Shown here: piece after piece, positions 56,520 through 64,000 of the stretch
Numbering within the stretch: the stretch's first letter is position 1
Layout: each line of letters starts with the position of its first letter
Notes under the pieces: generated by a model
The model's input: the letters and a program-made list of their open reading frames with translations, nothing else
Database searches by the model: none
Told to the model about the DNA's origin: nothing
Position numbers and translations under genes: made by a program
DNA from: Capitulum mitella
Taxonomy: Eukaryota; Arthropoda; Thecostraca; Pollicipedomorpha; Pollicipedidae
NCBI GenBank assembly: GCA_030062745.1
Contig: CP099844.1
Coordinates: 26,598,596 to 26,662,595, forward strand
Direction of reading: 5' to 3'
Length of the DNA: 64,000 nucleotides

Positions 56520-58345
56520 CGCGCGGCCGCCGGCGGCCCGGCTCTCGGGCTTTCAGCGGCCCGGCCCGGCCTCGGGCGGCGCACGGCCGCGGGACGGTCC
56601 CCGGACGCGATGTGGGCTTTATCAAGGCTGTTTTGTACGTCGCCTTGCTTGAAGCTGGCCGTCGTTGGGCGGGCGGGTCGTGTGCGTGCGAGTGCTGCGC
56701 GAGGGAACGGAAGCGGCGCTGCTGTGTGGTCGGCGGGCGCCGCCTGCGAGTCGGTGGGACGAATGGGTGAGCACTGCCGGCGGAGGCGTGGCGGACCTCG
56801 TCACTGTGCCGTCCCGAGGAAAGCTGCTCACGATCGCGAGCTGGTCTGTTGAATTTCGTCGGCGCCGTTGAATTTGTAGCCGAAATTGTTCCTCGTTCCA
56901 GATGTCAGCCATGCACGGGCCAAAGGGATACGCTGTGTGGGAATGCGAGCTTTCTGTGGTCGGGCGGTTGTTCAGCCGGCGCGGGCGTGTTGGCGGCGTA
57001 CGTGGGATGGGCGGCCGGCCGCCGCCGGCGATCGATGTGATAAGGCCTCGCGCCTGGGGCGCCGGTGCGGCCGCGTCGCCGCAGAGTTCGAGTGACGTCA
57101 GATACTATTTTGTACCGGGCAATAATGGGCGAGCCGGGCGGGCCGTACGCGGGACTATGCGGTCGGTGTCGGTCGCGGCCGCCACCGCCGCCGCCGCCGG
57201 GGCATTTGTTGGCTCGAGCCGCGCCGTGGGGCTCAAATCGGATTGTATAGCGGCCGCATAGCTTTTAACGCAGCCTCCCGCCCAGGACCGCATAATATTT
57301 TGAGCCGGCTTGTGCGGCTGCGTGGTGCGCGGCGCGCGGCGCCGCACTGGCGCAGGTGTTGAGTGTGCCGTGATGTGGCGCCGGTCGGGCCGATGTCGTG
57401 CCGTGTTGATGTTCGCTCGGAGCCTGACTGAGGACCGTTCGGAGGGGGCCTCGGCTCACTGCCCGCTGGCCGAGCTGCCCGCCCGGCGAGCGCGCGCCAC
57501 GCCGGCGGGACGGGCCGCGGCCGTGGCCCGCCCGGACCGCCGCCGGGCCGCCGTCGCGCCGCATGGGGTCGCGGGTGCGTACAGCAACGAACTGCCGCCG
57601 GCGCCGGCGCGGCGCGGTCGGATTCTAGTCAAGCGGAGCGTGCCGGGGCGTAGGCGCCGTCGATCTTGTGCCGGCCGCGCGGCCGGCTCGGCCGATGCCT
57701 CGGCGGTCGCCGCGGGCGGCGCCGGCCGCGGAGAGGCGCTATTTTTGTGACGCGCCGGCCGCCGAAGCGTGCCGCGACGCGTCGGCGACGCTAGCTGTTA
57801 GACTAGAGCGCTGTTGTGTATGTTCGTCGTCACCGGGCCGGCGCCGCGGCCCGGGCCGAGGCTGCCGTCCGTCTGCCGCCGGCCGGACGTCCGGCGACCG
57901 CCCGGCGGCGTCCACGTCCACGTCCGTAACGTCCCGTCCCTGGGACCAGGGCGGCCGGCAGCCGGACCGAGCCGCGACCGTCTGCCGAGGGGCGCCGCCA
58001 GCGCCCGCGTGACGCCGCACGGTTATCGCGGCCCCACGGCTACCTAGCCTGACGGACTCAGTCAGCACGTGCCATCGTCGGCGCCGTCGCGTCCTGCTGC
58101 CGGAGCGGCGGCGCGCTGCGTCCGGCCGTCCACCGCCGTCCGACCGGTGGCGGCCGGCTCGCTCCGTCGCCGTGGCGGCGCGACTGCCAGCCGGCGCCCG
58201 TCGCCGGGCGAGACGCCAGGACGCGAGGCGCGGAGAACGGGCCGGCGCCCCCGGCGGCGAGGTCGGCCGCGCGGGAGGGCGCGGGGCGCGCGCGGAGCCT
58301 CGGACGAGCCGCACGCAAGACGTGAAATAAAACACTTGTAATAAC
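56520..58345 (+). other. Probable ZNRF 3' untranslated region, very GC-rich
   Basis: About 1.8 kb of highly GC- and CpG-rich DNA after the stop, ending where composition falls abruptly near 58,330. Long Arg/Ala/Pro-rich frames on both strands come from composition. The first 650 bp near 56.5-57.2 kb could also hold a promoter-like CpG island. Confidence 0.4.
58326..58331 (+). terminator. Candidate poly(A) signal for ZNRF
   Basis: AATAAA in GTGAAATAAAACACTTGTAA, the first canonical signal after the stop codon and at the sharp edge of the GC-rich region. Confidence 0.5.
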
Positions 58346-58929
58346 TGACTGTCCCGGAGTGGGTTTTCGACTTTTTTTGCTGCAGTTCTCCGGCTCGTTC
58401 GCTGGGTTACACAGCAAGCTGATGACGGTTGTGAAATCCGAAGTGGATTAGGCTAATAGAACAGGTCTGTAACCACTGCCTCATCTGGCATCGGCGCCAG
58501 TTGAGGCCGTGGCAACAGCAGTGGCAGCAGGAGGCAGTAGATTTACCGCGCCATCCATATCTGCTAGGGTTCAGTGTAAAACACATTTTGCTGCGAGACG
58601 TGCCAGACTGGTGTCGCGGAAACGCCAAAAGTAGAAACGTTGCATACTAATTCGTTGCCGGAAATCTGTCGACCCATGAGACTGGGAAAACAACACTGCA
58701 AACGTCCGCGCTCATGCGGCTCTACCGTGGGGTTGTAACTCTCCGCCGAGCGGGAAGTGGCTTTCGTAGTTGTCTCGCTCCAACCGCCTCCAACGCTGCA
58801 TCTTGGTTCTTACGTGGCGAGAGGTACCACACATACCAGTCAATGCCCCGGGCAAGCTGCCAGGGTGACGCCGGGGCAGACAAAGGTAAAAAAATAAGTT
58901 TTGGAAGAAAGACAAACTGGGCGTTTTCT

Positions 58930-58935
58930 TTTATT
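58930..58935 (-). terminator. Candidate poly(A) signal for RPRD1
   Basis: AATAAA read on the minus strand, about 1.1 kb after the RPRD1 stop. It would leave about 600 bp between the two convergent transcripts. Confidence 0.4.
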
Positions 58936-60071
58936 TTCCACCCAACAATGCGGGGCAAGAGCTCGACTTCACACATCAGCATATAATTTGAGGGATTGGC
59001 CAAATAATCGTGCAAGTCATCGGAGCTTCAAAGTAGAACAGGGCACGTAAGCATTTCAATAAAGCCTCCATGACCAGGAAGCGAAACAGACCTTACAAAA
59101 ATCTGCGGCAATGTGGCCGCCATCTAACCCCAGCTCAACCCAAGCAACAGCGGATGTCGGTGCGTGATGCTATATTAACTCAATGCCCTCGTCCACAGCG
59201 CGTCCACGACACCTGGTTCGTTTCGTGCGGCTGCCGTAAGGTTCGGCAGGGCTGCACAGTTTCCAGGCCGCTCATAACAATGGGACAACTCTGCTGTTCC
59301 ACGGCTGCCAGGCGACGGCTGAGCGATCTGATGCTGCTGCTCCAGGGCAAGTCGCCGAATCTCGACTCACGCTGGGTCCCGACGCAGAAGTCGAGCCTTA
59401 CACGTCTTCGAACTTCCCGACTCCCATCACTGACCTGTCGGGCTCTGAGGCTTCACGTCACACTGCCGACTCACGCGGTCGTCCTTTCGACCGCGGGCAG
59501 CGCGGGAGACCGTAGTCCACTCTTCGACACCGCGGACGCGGACAGTCTCTGGCACCGCGCCGCGCTCGGCCTTCGTTTGAGCTGGACCGCCTCGTCGGCG
59601 CCCGGTGACCACAGGCCACATACCACTCCTGGCCGGCTATCCCAACTGACACGCGCCGCGCGCAAGGTGGGTGACGTGGGTCACGCGCGCGGGGGCACTG
59701 CAGAAAGAACTGAGCTGACGATGAGTGCAACGAAGCGGAAACTATGCTACCGAGCCGGTAGCCGACAACACGCGCACACAGACAGCGTCGGCGAGCAGCG
59801 TCCGCGTCCGCGATAGGTAATGTCCCGCCGTCGGCGCGGCTCGCGTCCGCGCTAAATGGATCACGTGAAGTCAGTCTCGTGTAGCGCGCACTGGACCGCG
59901 TCGCGCCGGCGCCTCAGTCGGCCCTGTGCTGGGAGACGCCGCAACCGGGCGCACCCGGCCGTTGCAGGACGAGACGCACACGCTCCGGACGCGGCCGTCC
60001 CGCTGCTGCTGCTCTCAAAGGCCCGCCAGACGCTGGCGACACGAGCGCCGCGGTGGCGACGGCGCACACCA

Positions 60072-60215
60072 CTAGCTGAAGAGATCGCCGGCAGATGGCA
60101 GGGGCGCGAAGGCACCCGTCACATTGGGCAACTTGCTGATGTCCGGCAGGTTCTGTATGTGCGACTTCAGTTCCTCCCGCACCAGATATACTTTTTCCAG
60201 TTTGTGCCGGTATTC
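60072..60215 (-). CDS. RPRD1B: RPRD1 last coding exon
   Basis: It codes EYRHKLEKVYLVREELKSHI, QNLPDISKLPNVTG and AFAPLPSAGDLFS, then TAG (60,072-60,074). This matches the end of vertebrate RPRD1A/B almost residue by residue, minus the final two. The acceptor is GCTCCAG before GAATAC. Length is exactly 48 codons. Confidence 0.95.
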   Translation of the reverse strand, partial: EYRHKLEKVYLVREELKSHIQNLPDISKLPNVTGAFAPLPSAGDLFS

Positions 60216-63200
60216 CTGGAGCAAGAAGCGTTCTTCCAGAACGAGCAACCGACCATATTTACATAATGTATTTTGGTCGAACCAGTCGTGATGAATTTGC
60301 GCACATATTGCCGTATGAAACGATCACTTGCCCATAAACCAATTCTACGGATAAACAGCAGACGATGAAAACTAAACAGCGTTGTTAGCGTAAGTATGCG
60401 CGAGACCATATCGAATTTTGCTAATGTTTTTAATGGCACATTAAAAAAACGTGCCAAAGATGAGATGGTGGAGCTTACAGTTACATCTATTTTGTGAATC
60501 CTTTTTATGCGATTATGTTGAAACACATCCCAAGCAATGCTAACAAATAAGCTCTCGTCAATATTAACTATCCGGCCATCTCCGACATTACTGGGAACGG
60601 GGGTATGACCCCTAGCTATTTCCAGCCAGACGTGACACAGCAATGAAGCAAGGACGAGCGTGTAGTTTGGGCGTTTGGGTACACGACATCCAGTTTGACC
60701 AATAAGTCACTGTGACCTTAAATGTGATTTCAAAAGTCATGTCAGTGTATCACAGTTTGCAACGAATCCCATGGAAAGTAATCTACATGGTGCTTTTGAG
60801 GAGCCTGTGACGATGACTCGTGACGATGAACAGGGACTGAAACAACCGCTACTACACAAGTCAACGTTTCCGACTATTTCATCGCCGCTCAGAGGCCAAT
60901 AAAGGTCAAAACGTCATGAACCTCAAGTCAGCCTACCATGAAGTCACTGACCTCGCCTACGATGAACTTCACCGAAGTGGGGACCTGAGCGTTCAGATTA
61001 CTAGCATCAGGGACAACACCCATGGACGCATGCATCAGACTGAATGTTACGATACGAACCAAGTATCGTAAAACGCCTAAAACGTCTCCTTTACGAGGAA
61101 GTGATCACCGCTCTGAGGTCAGTAAAGGTAAAAAAGTCACTGACCCCAAATCAGGATTATGGCCTACGATAAGCTTCACCGAAGTGGGGGCCAAAGCGTG
61201 TAGATTACTTAGATCACGGATAACACCCGCCTTCAGACACATGCATCAGATTGGGTGCGATCAAGTATCGTAAAACACTTAAAACGTCCGCCTTACAATG
61301 ACGGACCGTAACCGCATCCTGATCTCCAACATTCCTCTAGAAAGGAGTCAGAGTGAGGGTCGCAATTGTAGCAGCCGTACGATAACTTGCGAGAAATTTA
61401 CCCCTCCGCATCAGCGACGGTTAACCCATTAAATGTATGTACAGGGATTGATCCATGTAAAGGTTAACACAGCCACACGGCGCATGATGCGGCCTCGCCA
61501 GAGGTCGTCAGCTGACGCCGGCGACAGTGGGCGCCGCGTTCTCACCTCCAGCGTGCGTTCCGCCTGGGCCAGCAAGTCCTTCTGGCTCTGCGTGAAGTCC
61601 TGCAGCAGGCGCGAAACTCGCTTCCGCTCGTCCATCTCCCCCGCCAGCCGGCTGTTGTAGTCTGTTAGCAGGTCCAGCGCCTCCGACACCTGTCCCAGCA
61701 GCCGCTGCCCGGAGCTGCGGTCTGCAAGGTCATGGGAAGGTCATATTCACGCCCAACGCCTCCGACACCTGCCCCAGCAGCCGCCGTCCGGAGCTGCGGT
61801 CTGCAAGGTCATGGGAAGATCATATTCACGCCCAACGCCTCCGACGCCTGCCCCAGCAGCCGCCGTCCGGAGCTGCGGTCCGCAAGGTCATGGGAAGGTC
61901 AAGTTCGGGTCCAGCGCCTCCGATACCTTGCCCAGCAGCCGTTTTTATGTTATTTTTACTTTCCATCACGTTTGCCTTTGTATATTTATTCCGTCACCCA
62001 AGCTGCGTTCTGAAATGTCACAGGGAGGTCGTTTTCATGGCCAGCACTTGTCGCTGTATCGCGATCATAACTGCCACACGGTAACCCAGTTAATCATGTT
62101 CTACTGTTAACACTCAGTAAACTGAATTCTGTCGCGAGCAGCGTGACAATGTCCAGGTTCACCTCATTAAAGTACATCTACTAACAAAACATCAAGATCT
62201 AACACCATTTTACTGAGGCCGTCACACACCATATCCCCACTCCTGTTGACACCTTTTCCACATCCTGATCGGACACATCACTACGAGTCCCGGCACAGCT
62301 GACATCACTGGCCACGTCAGTGTCTGCTGTGAAGCGGGGCGAACCTGTGCAGGGAAGGAGCCCCCACTCACCCTGCAGTCGGGCCAACATCGCCGCATCC
62401 GACACCTCCGGCGGCAGGCTGGAGATCTTCTCACGGGTGGCCGCGTCCGCCGATGCAGAGTTCTCCAGGTCCTGGTCGCGGTCACCGCACACAGGTCACA
62501 CAAAGGTCACAATAAGGTCACCTGTATCACCAGGTTCTCCAGGTCTTGTCCGCGGTCACCGCACATACGTCATACAAAGGTCACAATAAGGTCACCTGTA
62601 TCATCAGGTTCTCCAGGTCATGCCCTCGGTCAACGCACACGGGTCATACAGAGGGCCGTAAGGGGTCACACAAGTCACACAAAGGTCACCACTATCACCC
62701 GAGGGCGCCGAGTCCTCCAGATCCTCATCGCAGTCACCGCACACGGTCACGTGACGGCCGCGCAAATGGCGCCACTATCACCAGAGGATGCAGAGTTCTC
62801 CAGACTACGCTTACCACGCGCGGACCATAAGGATTTTGCAAACTGCATTAACTGCCTGTGCGCGACGCACATAGATCAATAAATCGAGGACCCAGTCAGT
62901 GGCTTTTGACGGTTCTGAATCAGCGTCATGAAGACTGTTGAAATTGATTAACCACGGCAGCGAAGATTTTGCCAACAGAGCCAGACGACCATTTACGTTT
63001 GTGTCGCAACGATAGAAAAACACGAAGAACATGTACTGATTTATGGTGTCAGCTAATCAAGATGTCACACTCTTGTCTGCCACATCTGACGACCCGAGCA
63101 AAACAATACGTAGATGCCGCCAACGATTTATTTCTTTCCTGGCGATGAGGGCCCACCAAGGTCATGTTTGTGCCGTCCTACCGGCTCGGTCGTACCGACC

Positions 63201-63784
63201 TGGAGGGCCTTGATGAGTTCGGCCGGCTCTGGCGGGTCCCTTGCAGGCGAGTGCGGCGACAACATCACGTGCACCTCCTTGTGGCCCTCCACCTCCACCT
63301 CCTGGCGCAGCAGGACAGCCAGATTAAGGCGCCTTTACGCGCCGTGCGGCCGACGTCCCCGACAATAACTGACGACAGGGTCTGTCCGCCACGGACCGAA
63401 TCGTGCACGACCATCATGCACAATCTCCACTTAGACTTGCGCGCCGTCAGATGCTCAGTTTAGTCCAGCAGCAGCAACATCAGCACGGCGAAAAGTCCTC
63501 TTATAATCATCAAACATAAATATCCCAAATCATCAAACATAAATACCCAACAATTTTCCTCTCGCACCCCTGCGGGACTGACGACTCGGGCGGACGGCAC
63601 CGCCAGGAGCCGTCAGCCACGCACCACGCGTGCGGCGCCCGACCCACCTTGACCTCTGGCTTCCTGCGCTCCTCAGAGGGGCGCCGCTTGACCGGGGCCT
63701 CCTTGGCGACCCGCTTCTTCTTGGGCGGCGGCTCCTTGAACAGGCCGTCCGGACTCATGGCCGGGCTCGACTTGCCGCCGCTCT
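60072..63784 (-). CDS. RPRD1B: RPRD1 (CREPT/p15RS-like) RNA polymerase II CTD-associated protein, 3' part
   Basis: Five exons cover the C-terminal two thirds of an RPRD1 protein: 63,784-63,648, 63,301-63,200, 62,471-62,372, 61,721-61,546 and 60,215-60,072. RPRD1 proteins bind the phosphorylated RNA polymerase II tail through an N-terminal CID and dimerise through a C-terminal coiled coil, helping RPAP2 act on Ser5 and shaping cyclin D and Wnt-target transcription. Visible here are a basic, NLS-like linker (PPPKKKRVAKEAPVKRRPSE), PAELIKALQDLENSASADAA (the start of the conserved C-terminal domain), the coiled coil SEALDLLTDYNSRLAGEMDE and onward, and the conserved end NVTGAFAPLPSAGDLFS. All four junctions are in phase. 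The CID exons lie past position 64,000. Whether it is orthologous to RPRD1A or RPRD1B is open, since invertebrates usually have one gene. Confidence 0.93.
60216..61545 (-). other. RPRD1 intron with a ~200-bp tandem duplication
   Basis: Between 60,893 and 61,310 two diverged copies of a roughly 200-bp unit follow one another. Shared phrases are TCACCGAAGTGGGG, CAGATTACT or TAGATTACT, ACACATGCATCAGA or GCATGCATCAGA, and AAGTATCGTAAAAC. A 158-codon minus frame at 60,167-60,643 overlaps the exon but resembles nothing. Confidence 0.65.
61546..61721 (-). CDS. RPRD1B: RPRD1 coiled-coil exon
   Basis: It codes RSSGQRLLGQVSEALDLLTD, YNSRLAGEMDERKRVSRLLQ and DFTQSQKDLLAQAERTLE, the dimerising helix of the family. 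The acceptor is CTTGCAG before ACCGCAG; the donor is GAG before GTGAGA. It enters in phase 1 and leaves in phase 0. Confidence 0.95.
61722..61945 (-). repeat. 79-bp minisatellite copying the acceptor and start of the RPRD1 coiled-coil exon
   Basis: The acceptor plus about 50 bp of exon (on the plus strand CCGGAGCTGCGGTCTGCAAG with the GCCTCCGACACCTG region) recur at exact 79-bp steps: 61,722, 61,801 and 61,880. A partial fourth copy ends near 61,945. The first extra copy keeps CTTGCAG. The copy at 61,880 has CTTGCGG, so its acceptor is lost. Confidence 0.9.
62372..62471 (-). CDS. RPRD1B: RPRD1 exon DLENSASADA
   Basis: It codes DLENSASADAATREKISSLP and PEVSDAAMLARLQ plus one base. It aligns with the human stretch starting DLENAASGDATVRQKI. 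The acceptor is GCGACCAG, with a weak pyrimidine tract; the donor is CAGG before GTGAGT. Confidence 0.93.
62461..62820 (-). repeat. 74-bp repeat array copying the acceptor end of RPRD1 exon DLENSASADA
   Basis: The exon's first bases and acceptor (plus strand TTCTCCAGGTCCTGGTCGCG) recur at 62,535 and 62,609 (steps of exactly 74 bp), again around 62,713, and in a longer exon-edge copy GGATGCAGAGTTCTCCAG near 62,785-62,802. Between them lie GGTCACACAAAGGTCACAAT segments with AGGTCA-type words. Confidence 0.85.
63200..63301 (-). CDS. RPRD1B: RPRD1 exon EVEVEGH..AELIKALQ
   Basis: Exactly 34 codons: EVEVEGHKEVHVMLSPHSPA and RDPPEPAELIKALQ. The last eight residues match TEELIKALQ of vertebrate RPRD1. 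The acceptor is TGCGCCAG; the donor is CAG before GTCGGT, weaker than usual. Phase 0 on both sides. Confidence 0.88.
63648..63784 (-). CDS. RPRD1B: RPRD1 basic linker exon (most upstream exon in the window)
   Basis: It codes SGGKSSPAMSPDGLFKEPPP, then KKKRVAKEAPVKRRPSEERR and KPEVK. Two basic clusters spaced by about ten residues look like a bipartite nuclear localisation signal, as expected after the CID. The acceptor is TTTCAG; the donor is AAG before GTGGGT. Confidence 0.85.
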
Positions 63785-64000
63785 CTGAAACGGCGAGGCG
63801 CGCGACCGTCAGCGCCTCAAGGCGGCAAGCAACCGATACTCCAGCACGGCGGACGGCCGCAGGAGGCGCCTGGACAATCATGAGACGGCCGGGCAATTTC
63901 CGCGAGTCACGAGAAACAACTAAAAGAGCTACATGGAAAACTATGGGGTCGGCCCAACAAGATTCGACGCACCAAAGCGCCACTGCAGCATGGCGCAAGA

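Noticed and set aside
57310-58340. Long frames in the GC-rich region after ZNRF
   Set aside because: Low-complexity Arg/Ala/Pro products on both strands; better explained as 3' untranslated DNA.
59070-59816. 248-codon plus-strand frame
   Set aside because: Arg/Ser/Thr-rich, no motif, lies antisense to the RPRD1 3' untranslated region, and composition alone can keep it open.
60167-60643. 158-codon minus-strand frame overlapping the RPRD1 last exon
   Set aside because: The true exon uses a different frame with perfect family match; this frame reads intron sequence.
1-64000. tRNA, rRNA or other structured RNA genes
   Set aside because: No tRNA A/B-box pair with a cloverleaf and no rRNA-like sequence were recognised by eye; a covariance-model scan would be needed to exclude small RNAs.

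Overview
The window looks like a gene-poor, repeat-rich stretch of an invertebrate nuclear genome. Split genes with GT-AG introns, poly(A) signals, a LINE, hAT and piggyBac-type DNA transposons, a Penelope-like retroelement and many AGGTCA-rich satellites all point that way. The two host genes are closest to arthropod or general metazoan families. Very GC-rich exons and introns beside AT-rich repeats would suit a crustacean such as a barnacle, but that placement is a guess. No bacterial operons, CRISPR arrays, rRNA or tRNA genes were seen.

Positions 1-38,400 are essentially a transposon and satellite desert. A whole-length but decayed hAT (ZBED-type) element with an 8-bp target duplication fills 2,630-11,086. 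It carries a 1.2-kb piggyBac-type non-autonomous element at a TTAA site inside its transposase exon. Next come a head-to-head pair of Penelope-like 3' ends (12.2-14.1 kb), two short hAT-type MITEs (14.4 and 22.7 kb), LINE fragments (19.0 and 24.9-25.6 kb), a 2.5-kb L1/Tx1-type LINE (29.6-32.1 kb), and several tandem arrays. Three arrays have periods near 142-153 bp and are rich in AGGTCA half-sites. Diverged repeat blocks are arranged as inverted pairs around 11-22 kb and again around 27-37 kb.

Positions 38,500-64,000 hold two convergent host genes. On the plus strand is a complete ZNRF1/2-type membrane E3 ubiquitin ligase: four coding exons at 38,523, 49,957, 55,739 and 56,462, with 214 residues and every exon junction in phase. 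Its introns are GC-rich and full of minisatellites. On the minus strand is the 3' part of RPRD1, an RNA polymerase II CTD-associated factor: five exons between 63,784 and 60,072, with the CTD-interacting domain lying beyond the right edge. The two genes meet tail to tail near 58.3-58.9 kb.

The most unusual signal is a set of minisatellites seeded on exon-intron boundaries. In RPRD1, two arrays (79-bp and 74-bp periods) reiterate the splice acceptor and first bases of the adjacent exon. At 44.7 kb another array reiterates the splice donor of an unrecognised coding exon inside ZNRF intron 1. That exon could splice in phase onto the ZNRF zinc-finger exon.
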